Origin: an uncultured bacterium
Lineage (GTDB): Bacteria > Cyanobacteriota > Vampirovibrionia > Gastranaerophilales > Gastranaerophilaceae
Reading direction: 5' to 3'
Length of the DNA: 64,000 nt
Assembly: GCA_948684385.1 (NCBI GenBank)
Contig: CAPQCU010000010.1
Span: 1-64,000, forward strand
The translations under genes were made by a program, and so were the position numbers. Below, piece after piece: positions 7,341 to 16,068 of the stretch; positions within the stretch are counted from its first letter, which is position 1, and each line of letters begins with the position of its first letter. The notes beneath the pieces were generated by a model. That model had not been told where the DNA came from. It saw only the letters and a list, made by a program, of their open reading frames with translations, and did not search any database.

Positions 7341-8594
7341 ATGACAAAACGCAGAGTTGTTATAACAGGTATGGGAGCTGTTACGCCTTGCGGTATCGGA
7401 GTTAACAAATTCTGGAACGCAATGCTTGAAGGTAAGAGCGGAATTTCAAATATCGAATCAATTGATACGGAAAGGCATACCGTTAAAATTGCAGGTGAAA
7501 TTAAAGAAAAAGATTTCAATCCTGAAGATTATATGGATTCTAAAGATGCAAAAAGAATGGATAGATTTACCCAGTTTGCAATGGTTGCAGCAGATGAAGC
7601 AATTGCAGATGCTAAGCTTGATGAAGCCGGTATTGACCCGTATAGAATCGGTGTACTGGTAAGTTCAGCAGCCGGCGGTTTTAAAACTTTTGAAAAAAAC
7701 CACATGGCTATGATTGAAAAAGGACCTACTAAAGGTTCTCCGTTTACTGTTCCGATGCTTATTGTTGATATGGCATCAGGTCGTGTTTCAATGAAACACG
7801 GATACAAAGGTGTAAACAAAGCTGTTGTTTCTGCTTGTGCAACAGGCTCACACTCAATTGGTGATGCTTTTAGAACGATTCAGTACGGCGATGCTGATGT
7901 AATGGTTGCAGGAGGCTGCGAAGCTACAATCACAACTCTTGGTATAGGTGCATTCACAGCTGCAAGAACTTTGTCAAAGAGAAACGATGAACCGCAAAAA
8001 GCTTCAAGACCTTATGATAAAGACAGAGACGGTTTTGTAATGGGCGAAGGTGCCGGCGTTCTTGTTCTTGAAGAATATGAATCTGCTAAAAAACGCGGGG
8101 CTCATATTTACGCTGAAATCGTAGGTTACGGTCAGACAGCTGATGCTCACGATATGGTTGCTCCGGATCCTGAAGGAAAAGGTGCAATCAAGGCTATGGA
8201 ACTTGCTCTTGCTGATGCAGGTTTGAAACCGGAAGATATTGATTACATCAATCCTCACGGAACAAGCACAGGCTTAGGTGACGTTGCTGAGTCTCAAGCT
8301 ATTGCTAAGATTTTCGGCGATAAAGAACAGAACAAAAACCTTGTTGTAAGCTCAACTAAGAGTATGCACGGTCACATGCTTGGCGCTACAGGTGCGGTAG
8401 AAGGTATTATTTGCGTTAAAACAATTACTGAAGGCAAAATTCCTCCTACAATTAATCTTGATAATCAGGACGAACATGTTGCTAACCTTGATTATGTTCC
8501 GCATAAAGCTATTGATAAAAAAGTTAATGCAGCGCTTTCAAATTCATTCGGATTTGGCGGTCACAATGCAACTCTTGTTTTCAAAGCTATATAA
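7341..8594 (+). CDS. fabF: Beta-ketoacyl-ACP synthase II
   Basis: 417 residues. The KAS II triad is Cys166 (VSACATGSHS), His306 (NPHGTSTGLGD) and His343 (KSMHGHMLGATGA); the C-terminal NSFGFGGHNA gate loop is present. FabF elongates acyl-ACP with malonyl-ACP and is the only elongating ketosynthase in this window. It ends the fab block and faces the gene at 8641-10821 across a shared bidirectional terminator. Confidence 0.95.
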   Translation: MTKRRVVITGMGAVTPCGIGVNKFWNAMLEGKSGISNIESIDTERHTVKIAGEIKEKDFNPEDYMDSKDAKRMDRFTQFAMVAADEAIADAKLDEAGIDPYRIGVLVSSAAGGFKTFEKNHMAMIEKGPTKGSPFTVPMLIVDMASGRVSMKHGYKGVNKAVVSACATGSHSIGDAFRTIQYGDADVMVAGGCEATITTLGIGAFTAARTLSKRNDEPQKASRPYDKDRDGFVMGEGAGVLVLEEYESAKKRGAHIYAEIVGYGQTADAHDMVAPDPEGKGAIKAMELALADAGLKPEDIDYINPHGTSTGLGDVAESQAIAKIFGDKEQNKNLVVSSTKSMHGHMLGATGAVEGIICVKTITEGKIPPTINLDNQDEHVANLDYVPHKAIDKKVNAALSNSFGFGGHNATLVFKAI

Positions 8595-8611
8595 TTGAGA
8601 ATTAAGTTAAT

Positions 8612-8643
8612 AAAAAGCAGGGATTTATTCCCTGCTTTTTTTA
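8612..8643. terminator. Bidirectional terminator between fabF and the 8641 gene
   Basis: AAAAAGCAGGG (8612-8622) and CCCTGCTTTTT (8630-8640) form an 11-bp stem with loop ATTTATT, with A- and T-runs on both flanks, so it can work for both converging genes. Confidence 0.85.
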
Positions 8644-10821
8644 TTTTAATTGATGAGCTTTGTTAATTAATATATTTATAACATTGCTTGAAATCATTTC
8701 TGTTTTTGCCTTATATTGAGCTTTGTTTTCCTGTCCGTAAAGTAAACTTTTTGCATAGAATACTTTTGATTCGGTAATTATTTTAGCGATTAGATTATTT
8801 ATATTAGAAACGACTTGTTTATTTTTAAACATTTTCTGTATTTGCTCTATGTTGCTTGCAAGACCATACATTGCATATATTGTTGATTGAGGTGAACTTA
8901 TACAGCTGCTGTCAAAATCTCTTATAAAGCTTACTATTTTCAGTTTGATTTTGTTTAGCTCGGATTGAGAAAGAGGTTTACGGTAAATGTCATATAATCT
9001 ATTTAGTTCATCTTTTACTTTCTGGTCTTCTCCATGGTTTAAAAGTTGAAGGCTGTATTCATTAGCATCAGCTTCTTTGCAATGAGGATAAAGAGTTCTA
9101 TATACTTTTTCAGGAGAATTTGAAAATCTTGCAAAAACATCTAAAGCAGCCATGCTGGCAGCTGCTGTTTCGAGTTCCAATTCAGATTTTATAAAATTCT
9201 GTATACAATCTAATTCGGTTTTTCCGAGTATTCTCTCATCATCTATCTTGTCAGCAACGGAACGTGTTGCGAAACTAAGTTTTGCATTTTCTGTCATCAT
9301 AGGGTGTTTGAGCATAAAATTAGTGAGCATGTTTACAAATCTTGGAGGGAAACCTACATATTCTTTTTTTATGTAATCGCCAATAAACTCATCCAGATTA
9401 CCTGTAATAGCAACATCATTGCCATTGACACCTTTAAGCAGATAAACTTCTGCATTGTTATCTTTTGCGGTTTCTTCCAGAAGCTCCAAATCTGTTTTTT
9501 CTGTTGCAGCAGTAACAGGTACTTCTTCTGCCGGCTTGATTTCACCGTAGCGCCATAAGAAATGCTCGTTCCATTTTTCCTGTAAAGCTTCATGTTCTGC
9601 TTTTGCTTTCAATCTTGCAGGAACAATTTTTTGAGCATTGTCTAAGAGTTCAAGAAATCTTTCCGGTACAAAGTCAATTGCTTTTTTGTTTTCAACTTCA
9701 TCAGTAATTACTTGAAACTCGTTATTTATTGGAATTAGTCCTCCGCTGCCGTAATTTGTTTCAAATAGGTCAATAGTGTCTATTATGGCTGTTGAATACA
9801 GTTCTGCAAGGTCGGGTCTGGCTTTCCAGAAGCTTGCAAATAAATTATCGATTTTTCTTCCTTTTATATTTTCTGATTCAGCAAAAAAGCTTTCTTCTTC
9901 AGAAAGGTGAATTTTATCTGCTGCGATTGTCATAATAGGGCTTAAGTATTTCACGATGAATGCTGCTTCCGGATCATCTTTAGTAAATCTTTTTCTGATT
10001 GCGTTTTCAATACTTTGAACGTCGCCTTTTGATTTTTTGATGTCTTGTTTAAGCTGGTTTTTCTGATAAGTTTTTATCGTGTATTTACGCACATAAGGCT
10101 TCTTTTCAGGAGTTTTAAGCTCTTTTTTTAACTCGGATTTTGTCTGCTTAGGAAGCTCAATAAAGAATTTTTTGTATTCGTCTCTGGTTGCAATAAAAGA
10201 GTTCCAGAAATCTGTTTTCGGATATCTAATACCGTAAGCAGAAGTTGTTCCGTAAGTAATCGGTTGTGTTACAACTCCTTTGTAATCGGGATGTAAATCT
10301 TTTTCGTAAAAATCTTTGTTTATTTCTTTGATTGTTTTGCCTTCAAGAAATATTTTCTTTAGAAGGTAAACTCCTAAATGGTCGGAGCCGTCAGTAAAAA
10401 GCGGTGTTTCTGACATTTCACGTGCTAATTTTACATCTGAAAGAACTCCGCTTCTGCCTTTCAAGCTTGCTTCGTGCAGGTTTTCAAAAAGCGGCTCTTC
10501 CTTATAAATGTCTTTAACATCTTCAATGGTATCAGCAACCGAAAGGTATTTGAAGCTTTCGCTCATAATTTGTTCAGGAGGCATGTGCCTTCTGATTTCG
10601 TAGTTTTCATTCAGGTATCTGTTCATCGTTTCAGGCATAAATCTTACGTTAAATTCCTGTTCGTAAAAATCCTCAGGAGTACGCCCTTTGAAGCTTATGC
10701 CAAAATCCTGATAAGCATAAGAAATCGGGTTTGATACTGATGTTTCTGTGTTTTTCGTATTATTTTGTCTGTTTTGAATAAATGTTTTGTTTTCGTAAAA
10801 TTGTATTTTTGTAATTTTCAT
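8641..10821 (-). CDS. Large protein of unknown function with N-terminal FKG patch (effector-like candidate)
   Basis: 726 residues, not recognised. It has no signal peptide or membrane segment. The N-terminus is rich in Asn/Thr/Gln and then shows GISFKGRTPEDFY (about 41-53), a patch like those in several other unknown proteins here. The rest is mostly charged and helical: a Lys-rich stretch at about 205-250 and Ala/Glu-rich helices after 380. The start follows a strong GAAGGAG ribosome site. Upstream lies the A/T-tract element (10848-10864) shared with five other genes. Neighbours are unrelated. A secreted or effector-like role is inference. Confidence 0.7.
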   Translation of the reverse strand: MKITKIQFYENKTFIQNRQNNTKNTETSVSNPISYAYQDFGISFKGRTPEDFYEQEFNVRFMPETMNRYLNENYEIRRHMPPEQIMSESFKYLSVADTIEDVKDIYKEEPLFENLHEASLKGRSGVLSDVKLAREMSETPLFTDGSDHLGVYLLKKIFLEGKTIKEINKDFYEKDLHPDYKGVVTQPITYGTTSAYGIRYPKTDFWNSFIATRDEYKKFFIELPKQTKSELKKELKTPEKKPYVRKYTIKTYQKNQLKQDIKKSKGDVQSIENAIRKRFTKDDPEAAFIVKYLSPIMTIAADKIHLSEEESFFAESENIKGRKIDNLFASFWKARPDLAELYSTAIIDTIDLFETNYGSGGLIPINNEFQVITDEVENKKAIDFVPERFLELLDNAQKIVPARLKAKAEHEALQEKWNEHFLWRYGEIKPAEEVPVTAATEKTDLELLEETAKDNNAEVYLLKGVNGNDVAITGNLDEFIGDYIKKEYVGFPPRFVNMLTNFMLKHPMMTENAKLSFATRSVADKIDDERILGKTELDCIQNFIKSELELETAAASMAALDVFARFSNSPEKVYRTLYPHCKEADANEYSLQLLNHGEDQKVKDELNRLYDIYRKPLSQSELNKIKLKIVSFIRDFDSSCISSPQSTIYAMYGLASNIEQIQKMFKNKQVVSNINNLIAKIITESKVFYAKSLLYGQENKAQYKAKTEMISSNVINILINKAHQLK

Positions 10822-10847
10822 AATTATCTCCTTCGGATATTAAAACA

Positions 10848-10864
10848 CGTAAAAAAATTTTTTG
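10848..10864 (-). promoter_or_regulatory. Shared A/T-tract element, copy A
   Basis: On the minus strand this reads CAAAAAATTTTTTTACG, followed by TGTTTTAATAT and, 26 bases after the element, the ATG of the gene at 8641-10821. Five other single genes carry almost the same sequence at a similar place (13677, 16590, 21324, 58221, 62500). Confidence 0.6.
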
Positions 10865-10885
10865 CTAAAATATCACGAAGGACTT

Positions 10886-11818
10886 CTAAGAGCAGTGACC
10901 GCACTTTGAGCAGCCGGCGCAGCGTTTCTTCATTACGCAGTATTTGCAGTCGTCCTGATAAAAAGGGGGTAAATGAAACTGGTTAGTAGTTGCTCCTACA
11001 AGTTGGGCAGTCAAAGGGGGTAAATCTTGAGAAAACAAGCCTATTTGTAAAGGTTCTTCAATTTTTGGAATATTAAAAATCTGCGGTTTTGAGCTTTCAT
11101 GATTTAAATTACATAAAAAAGCGAATTTTGTCTGTTCGCGTTTGTTTACAAATGTAATCTTTTTACCGTCTTTAATAAAAATATTTCCGGATTCAAAGAA
11201 CTCAAACGTTACATCGAATTTCTTGCATTCATCAGAAAGTGTTTTTACCCATTCGTAGTAAAGCGGGCGCGAACCTGCGTAATTTTCTCCTCCGCACCAG
11301 ACATTTTCGATTTTGCCAGTCTGTAAGTATTCACCAAGAGTGAGTTTGCCAATAAAAGGTGTTACAGAAATGCCTTTATGTTTAAAAGGTAAATCAAAAA
11401 GTATAGGAATTCTTTCATCAGCTCTTTTTTGGTTTTCGCAGGTTGCATTGAGCCAGACATTTTCCCAGCCTCCGTTCCAATCTTCCGGCAAGGTTTCTCT
11501 AATTCTTTGAATACGTTTGGTTATCAAAATAAAAACTACATCAGGTCTGGATTTAATAATTTCCCACGCGGCAGGGCGCCATTCATCCGCTTCTTCAAGG
11601 AAAAAGTCTGATGTCATGCAAACGCGGATAAACTCTCCGCTTTTGATTTTGTAGTTTCCTTTTTTGTCTCTATGTAGAGGATAGTCAAAGTTGTTTTTAA
11701 CTTTAAAGATGTCTGCGCCGGATTTATTACGCTGTTCATCTAAAAAATACATATAACAATTTTGGCAGCCTTCGCTTATTTTTTTACATCCGTGCCACGG
11801 GTTCCAAATATCTCGCAT
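10886..11818 (-). CDS. DUF5131 (phage Gp37/Gp68-like) family protein
   Basis: About 310 residues. The N-terminus MRDIWNPWHGC with the Cys-x6-Cys-x2-Cys set (GCKKISEGCQNCYM) is the DUF5131 signature; later conserved parts are VCMTSDFFLEEADEWR, ITKRIQRI and VWCGGENY. The family is widespread in bacteria and phages and recalls radical-SAM-type cysteine arrangements, but no activity is established to my knowledge. A cysteine-rich tail (CKYCVMKKRCAGCSKCGHC) could bind a second metal or cluster. An ATG at 11836 is in frame, but 11818 fits the family better. The unusual codon run ATTTACCCCC occurs twice inside the gene. Confidence 0.8.
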   Translation of the reverse strand: MRDIWNPWHGCKKISEGCQNCYMYFLDEQRNKSGADIFKVKNNFDYPLHRDKKGNYKIKSGEFIRVCMTSDFFLEEADEWRPAAWEIIKSRPDVVFILITKRIQRIRETLPEDWNGGWENVWLNATCENQKRADERIPILFDLPFKHKGISVTPFIGKLTLGEYLQTGKIENVWCGGENYAGSRPLYYEWVKTLSDECKKFDVTFEFFESGNIFIKDGKKITFVNKREQTKFAFLCNLNHESSKPQIFNIPKIEEPLQIGLFSQDLPPLTAQLVGATTNQFHLPPFYQDDCKYCVMKKRCAGCSKCGHCS

Positions 11819-11963
11819 AATTTTATAATAGCACATAGTTTTATTTGCTTGCCGGAAAATTTAATAGACAAATTATTGAAATGTATTACCCTGAAAACTA
11901 AACTAACAGGTAATTTATGTTACTCCGGAAACCTTTACAATTGCTGTATGGAGATACGTTGTT

Positions 11964-12275
11964 ATGGAAAAATTTCAGAATAAATATTTAGAAATAAAAA
12001 ACATCAGCAAAGATATTGTAAATTGGGTTGAAGATATAGCCGAAGAAAACAATTGCAAGATTGAACGCAAAGAATGGAAAAGCAAATATAACAGCTATGT
12101 TGTTTATGATTACGAACCTTTCTGCTCAGAAGGGTTTGAAATAAATGTTCTTCTGAGTTCTTTTGATATATCTTATCTTAATTTTATCAAGTATCTTTAT
12201 AATGAAAAATTAAGCACAATTGAATATTTAGATAATTGCATAAAAAATTCGCCTGTAAAAAACTATTCACATTAG
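11964..12275 (+). CDS. Small protein of unknown function
   Basis: 103 residues, acidic and aromatic, with no signal peptide, membrane segment or recognised motif. The start at 11964 follows GGAGATACGTTGTT, a rather distant ribosome site. It reads as a soluble alpha/beta domain (helix at about 10-30, strands around 40-65). It lies alone between the divergent DUF5131 gene and the aminotransferase. Codon use is like its neighbours. Confidence 0.6.
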   Translation: MEKFQNKYLEIKNISKDIVNWVEDIAEENNCKIERKEWKSKYNSYVVYDYEPFCSEGFEINVLLSSFDISYLNFIKYLYNEKLSTIEYLDNCIKNSPVKNYSH

Positions 12276-12325
12276 AAAAATTGTTATATAATTATCTTTA
12301 GCTTAGATAGTTAAAGGATATTATT

Positions 12326-13567
12326 ATGCAAGAACTTTTTAATGATTACGTACAGTCTTTAGAAACTTATATTATGTTTAGAATAAAGGAGACTGTAGCA
12401 AAAATTACACCGGAGTTGAAAGCAAAAAACAGAGCGCCTATTGCTTTATCAATGGGTGCACCTACGGCTGCTCCTCCGAAAGCTCTTATTGATTCCTTAA
12501 AATCTGCTCTTGATGAAGGCGGAATACATTTGTATTCGTCTCCTAAAGGTGAAAAGTTTTATAGAGATGCGATTGCAAAAAGAATGAAAACCAGATTTGG
12601 TGTAGAGCTTAATCCTGATACAGAAATATTTTCGCTTATCGGCTCAAAAGAAGGACTTGCAAATTTCATTAGAGTTTTAATCAACCCGACAACTGTAGAA
12701 GAAGACAAAGAAATTATTCTTGTTCCGGATCCCGGGTATGCTTCTTACAAAGAAATGGTGAAAGTGTCAGGAGGAAAAGCGTTTTCTGTACCGCTTCTTC
12801 CTGAGAATGATTTTATGCCGGATATGGAAAAAGTTTGGGAAGATTTAATCAAAGCAGGAAATAAGCCTGAGAAAGTCAAAGCGCTTTTGATAAACTATCC
12901 GAACAATCCTTTAGGAGCAACCGCTACAAAAGATTACTTAACAAAGCTTGTAGATTTTTGTAAGAAACATAATATACTTTTAATCTCTGATGCTGCTTAT
13001 GTTGATATGTATTTTAAACCTGAGCTTAAGCCTATGAGTATACTGGAAATTGAAGGAGCAAAGGATGTTGCGGTAGAATTCTTCAGCTTTTCAAAACCTT
13101 ATGCAGCAACCGGCTGGAGGCTGGGCTGGATTTGCGGTAATCCGGAAGCCGTTAAAATCTTTGGTAAGCTCAAATCAACGCTTGATTCCGGTCTCTTTAA
13201 GGCGTTGCAAAAATCCTGCGCAGAAATTTTGAACTCCAAAGAGGGAGATGATTATATTGCAGAAGCTAATAAAAGATTTAAACACAATCAGGAAATATTT
13301 GTAAAAGGTTTAAAAGAAGAGCTTGGCTGGGGTGATTTTAATATTCCTGATGCGACTTTTTACCTGTGGCTTCCAATTCCTCCAAGATACAAATCATCAG
13401 TGGAGTTTACGGATGATTTGATGTACAAATCCGGTGTAATTGCGGTTCCGGGAGATGCTTTCGGCGATTATGGCAAGGGTTTCTTTAGAGCTTCTATTGT
13501 ATGTTCTGAAGATGAGTTAAGAGAAGTTATAAGAAGAATGAAAGAAGACAGATTTGTGTATAATTAA
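12326..13567 (+). CDS. PLP-dependent class I/II aminotransferase, possibly LL-diaminopimelate aminotransferase
   Basis: 413 residues, normal for the fold. Visible elements are the substrate loop SMGAPTAAPP (about 42-51), GSKEGLAN (about 111-118), PDPGYASY (about 135-142), YPNNPLGA (about 191-198), ISDAAYVD (about 222-229) and the Schiff-base lysine in FFSFSKPYAATGWRLGW. The GSKEG and TGWRLGW elements are typical of the subgroup holding LL-diaminopimelate and alanine-type aminotransferases, so lysine/cell-wall synthesis or alanine metabolism is plausible. Substrate cannot be fixed from sequence. It has its own TATAAT at 12287-12292. Confidence 0.85.
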   Translation: MQELFNDYVQSLETYIMFRIKETVAKITPELKAKNRAPIALSMGAPTAAPPKALIDSLKSALDEGGIHLYSSPKGEKFYRDAIAKRMKTRFGVELNPDTEIFSLIGSKEGLANFIRVLINPTTVEEDKEIILVPDPGYASYKEMVKVSGGKAFSVPLLPENDFMPDMEKVWEDLIKAGNKPEKVKALLINYPNNPLGATATKDYLTKLVDFCKKHNILLISDAAYVDMYFKPELKPMSILEIEGAKDVAVEFFSFSKPYAATGWRLGWICGNPEAVKIFGKLKSTLDSGLFKALQKSCAEILNSKEGDDYIAEANKRFKHNQEIFVKGLKEELGWGDFNIPDATFYLWLPIPPRYKSSVEFTDDLMYKSGVIAVPGDAFGDYGKGFFRASIVCSEDELREVIRRMKEDRFVYN

Positions 13568-13568
13568 T

Positions 13569-13673
13569 GACGCCAAACTTGTAATCTAAATATTAGCCCA
13601 ATACATTTACCCCCTTTTTCCGTAGGACGCCAAACTCGTAGTCTCAAACCAGACCCATATATTTACCCACCCC
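13569..13673. repeat. Two imperfect direct repeats of about 47 bp
   Basis: Copies at 13569-13615 and 13626-13673 share GACGCCAAACT-GTA-TCT-AA, then CCCA-A-ATTTACCC. They start 57 bases apart, directly after the aminotransferase stop. No hairpin or ORF explains them. The second copy abuts the A/T-tract element before the gene at 13708. Confidence 0.6.
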
Positions 13674-13676
13674 TAG

Positions 13677-13693
13677 CAAAAAAAATTTTTAGG
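13677..13693 (+). promoter_or_regulatory. Shared A/T-tract element, copy B
   Basis: CAAAAAAAATTTTTAGG, the most divergent copy, 14 bases before the ATG at 13708. Its 3' end merges into the ribosome site AGGAGG. Confidence 0.5.
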
Positions 13694-13707
13694 AGGTTTA
13701 GATTGAT

Positions 13708-14340
13708 ATGAACATTCAACCAACAATAAACTACAATCAGACAAAAACATCTTTCAAGTCAGCTTATCCTGTAATTCACTGGGTACGTGAGACGAATGGC
13801 AGCTTTGCACCTGCGGTTTCGGAAGAGTTAAACAAAAGGCTGCAAAGGGCTGTTGTAAAGCTTTTGAATAATCAAGGCAAAAATATCAGTGAGAGTAAGA
13901 TTGCTATGAGAGATTATGTAAAGCAGGTTATTTCTGTTTCTGATAAAGATTTTGCTCAAGCTCCTGTTGCACGTTCGTTTTATAACGGAAAAGGCGGCCG
14001 GGAGGGTAAAAAATTTGAGCCTCTCGGGTATATTTTGACCGGTCAGCATGCAGAGAATATGACTGAAAATCTGGGAAAACCAATAGGGCGTGCCAGAAAT
14101 TATGGCAAATCTGCAGAGTTCAATATTGCGATTGGAGATTATTGGCGGCGGGGTTTGAGGTATGTAAAGAAATTAGCTGCTCAATTTAGAGATGAGAAGA
14201 ATGTAAGAAGCGCTTTGCATACAAAATTCGAAGTTATACGCTCAAAGACCGGTAAAATAAAAGAGTTCAGGCTTCTGGATTTAAAATTCTGTCCGGAAGA
14301 AGGTAAGGATAATCCATTTGTGAGGACGGGTTATTTATAA
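13708..14340 (+). CDS. Protein of unknown function with N-terminal FKS patch (effector-like candidate)
   Basis: 210 residues, strongly basic. The N-terminus is Asn/Gln/Thr-rich and contains TKTSFKSAYPV (12-22), comparable with the patches of the genes at 8641 and 58256. No signal peptide or membrane helix is seen. The centre (about 85-150) has glycine-rich and Arg/Lys-rich stretches; the end (KFEVIRSKTGKIKEFRLLDL) looks like paired beta strands. AGGAGG precedes the ATG. The ORF overlaps the convergent gene at 14335 by six bases. No catalytic motif is recognised. Confidence 0.7.
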   Translation: MNIQPTINYNQTKTSFKSAYPVIHWVRETNGSFAPAVSEELNKRLQRAVVKLLNNQGKNISESKIAMRDYVKQVISVSDKDFAQAPVARSFYNGKGGREGKKFEPLGYILTGQHAENMTENLGKPIGRARNYGKSAEFNIAIGDYWRRGLRYVKKLAAQFRDEKNVRSALHTKFEVIRSKTGKIKEFRLLDLKFCPEEGKDNPFVRTGYL

Positions 14341-14556
14341 CTTTCCCCCGCAGACTTTGCAAGGAACTCCACCGCGTTGTACAGCTTCTTTACGGTCAAT
14401 TTTAATACAGTTAACCGTGCATTTTTGTGCCCATTGACAATTTAGAGAGTGAAATTTGCCTGTTTTAGTGTTGTAAACAACGGTTTCGGCCAAACAGCCA
14501 AGTGTAAAGATTAGGTTTGTAAACAAGATTAAGCAAATAATTGTAAATTTTTTCAT
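14335..14556 (-). CDS. Small secreted cysteine-rich protein with Ada-like CxxC end
   Basis: 73 residues. A signal peptide (MKKFTIICLILFTNLIFTLG, ending near CLAE) is followed by VVYNTKTGKFHSLNCQWA and a C-terminal RGGVPCKVCGG. The pattern YxTKTGKxxHxxxC...EAxxRGxxPCKxC resembles the small metal-binding module found at the end of some secreted nucleases and in Ada-like domains. Here it stands alone. A cell-surface or periplasmic metal-binding role is inferred. It is the last gene of a minus-strand run of small exported proteins and overlaps the convergent gene by six bases. Confidence 0.7.
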   Translation of the reverse strand: MKKFTIICLILFTNLIFTLGCLAETVVYNTKTGKFHSLNCQWAQKCTVNCIKIDRKEAVQRGGVPCKVCGGKL

Positions 14557-14635
14557 TTTTTATTCTACCTTTCAAATATAAGTTTACACTATCTTTTATT
14601 TAAATGATACTTTTTCAAATATCAATTTAATAGGT

Positions 14636-14878
14636 TCATTTTTTTGATAGCAAATAACGAGCCTTATAAACACATTTAAGTCTCCAAGAATCTACACTAT
14701 AATTAGAAGTCAATGTTGCACGATAGCGATATTTATTAGGCATAGAACTATTTACAATAAAATCACCAAATTTTGAACTAGAATAAAACATTTCTAATGG
14801 AGATAGCATTACTAGACGTCCTATAACTACAATGCACAATATTACTATTATTGCAACAATTAAATATTTTTTGTTCAT
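14636..14878 (-). CDS. Small single-pass membrane protein, unknown
   Basis: About 80 residues from the ATG at 14878 (MNKKYLIVAIIVILCIVVIGRLVML), one base after the stop of the upstream gene; an in-frame ATG at 14896 would overlap that gene. One N-terminal membrane helix or uncleaved signal anchor (4-25) is followed by about 55 polar residues. No family is recognised. It belongs to the run of short exported proteins 14335-15623. Confidence 0.55.
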   Translation of the reverse strand: MNKKYLIVAIIVILCIVVIGRLVMLSPLEMFYSSSKFGDFIVNSSMPNKYRYRATLTSNYSVDSWRLKCVYKARYLLSKK

Positions 14879-14879
14879 T

Positions 14880-15281
14880 TTATTCAAACCCGCCATTAAT
14901 ATTAGTAATTATCGGATAAGTGCTTGTGCGTGGATAAACCCTTAGCTTTGCTCCTGATGTACAAGTTGCAACGCTATATGTACCTTGTATTTGAGAAATT
15001 AAAAGAGAATCTCTTAACTCTTGTCCGCTTGTTGATACGGCTTCTCCCATATTTGTTATTTCTTCACAATTCCAACCATAAGTATTTTTCGCATGCCAAG
15101 CAATATCCGCATACTGTAAGTTATCGCTTTTCATTTCTTTATAATAATCAGCAGGGTTCATATCATTATAGCGGGATTGATTAGCGCTGGTCGTAGAATT
15201 GTTGTATGTTGGCTCACTAATACAACCTTTAAGCATTTGCAGCAATATTAGAACACTTAATATTATAAAAAAGTTTTTCAT
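14880..15281 (-). CDS. Putative small lipoprotein, unknown
   Basis: 133 residues. The N-terminus MKNFFIILSVLILLQMLKGC ends in a cysteine like a lipobox, although the -2 lysine is unusual. The mature part is Asn/Thr/Ser-rich. Its middle has helical segments, and the tail (TYSVATCTSGAKLRVYPRTS) has beta character. It is followed one base later by the gene at 14878 and preceded by the gene at 15623 with a 12-base gap, so the three probably form one transcript. Function unknown. Confidence 0.6.
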   Translation of the reverse strand: MKNFFIILSVLILLQMLKGCISEPTYNNSTTSANQSRYNDMNPADYYKEMKSDNLQYADIAWHAKNTYGWNCEEITNMGEAVSTSGQELRDSLLISQIQGTYSVATCTSGAKLRVYPRTSTYPIITNINGGFE

Positions 15282-15293
15282 AGAAAATTACTC

Positions 15294-15623
15294 CTATTTT
15301 TCTTTATAACCATTGTAATAATTATAGGTACCAATCTTCTTGCCAGTATTTGATGACATTATTTCTACAAATACTGCACGATTGTTTCTTGCTTTTGTAT
15401 ATTTCAAAAAGAACATTGCAATACTTTCTTTGTCATCAAATGCAGAAGCTCGCCAAGCATATTCATTAACGTATACTCTTTGTAATTGGGCATCCGCTTT
15501 ATAACACAAATTATTTTGTATACATTCATTCATCATTCTATTGGTTAATTGCATTTCTGTCTCTGCAAAGGCAATCATTGTTGTAATTCCTAATCCTAAA
15601 AGTAATAAACAAAATTTTTTCAT
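15294..15623 (-). CDS. Small secreted protein, unknown
   Basis: 109 residues with a clear signal peptide (cleavage near IAFA-ETE, residue 20). The mature 89 residues contain two cysteines (ECIQNNLCYKAD), which may form a disulfide, then a mixed alpha/beta region. The start follows AAGGAG. It lies 15 bases downstream of the stop of the frameshifted remnant at 15638, suggesting they were once one operon. No family recognised. Confidence 0.65.
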   Translation of the reverse strand: MKKFCLLLLGLGITTMIAFAETEMQLTNRMMNECIQNNLCYKADAQLQRVYVNEYAWRASAFDDKESIAMFFLKYTKARNNRAVFVEIMSSNTGKKIGTYNYYNGYKEK

Positions 15624-15637
15624 CTTTTCTCCTTTTC

Positions 15638-16066
15638 TTAATCAAGACTCAAATGTATTCTCATATCAGAAGCGTATGCGCCAAATGTCGGTGCTTCAAA
15701 ATTCCATGTTCCATAAGCGGGTATTTTATCGTATGTATAAGTATTACCGACGATATTTCCATAAGAATCCAACAAGTCTATATCTGCTCTGGCAAAGACT
15801 TCTTTAGAATTATTGTTTTTTATTTTGCCAATAACTGCTTCTTCTCCAAATCGTGTATAACCAAATCCTTTAGATAAAATAACAAGATTGTTAACATTTG
15901 GCTTATTGCGCTCTTCTCTTAGTCTTTCTTGTTCAGCTTTTCATCAGCCATTTTCATATAATAGTGATAATAAATATTGGAGCTTAAATCTTTACAATCT
16001 TTAAACTCCCCTAATTCTTCTACTTTAGTTTTTGCGGAAGTCCAGTTATTGTTAGTGATATCTGTT
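15638..16066 (-). pseudogene. Frameshifted remnant of an FxLYD-like exported protein
   Basis: Reading the minus strand, one open frame runs from about 16066 to an A-run at 15938-15941 and the next frame continues to the TAA at 15638-15640. Adding one A joins them into about 140 residues. The second half contains IGKIKNNNSKEVFARADIDL then LLDSYGNIVGNTYTY and a PAYGTWNFEAP stretch, the layout of FxLYD domains (N-s-x-V plus L-x-D-x-x-G-x-V). No start codon with a ribosome site or signal peptide remains upstream. It was probably truncated where the XRE gene now begins. A sequencing indel is the alternative. Confidence 0.6.
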
Positions 16067-16068
16067 TG

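Noticed and set aside
9152..9558. Plus-strand ORFs opposite the 726-residue gene
   Set aside because: Short, overlapping one another and antisense to a long consistent reading frame with a strong ribosome site.
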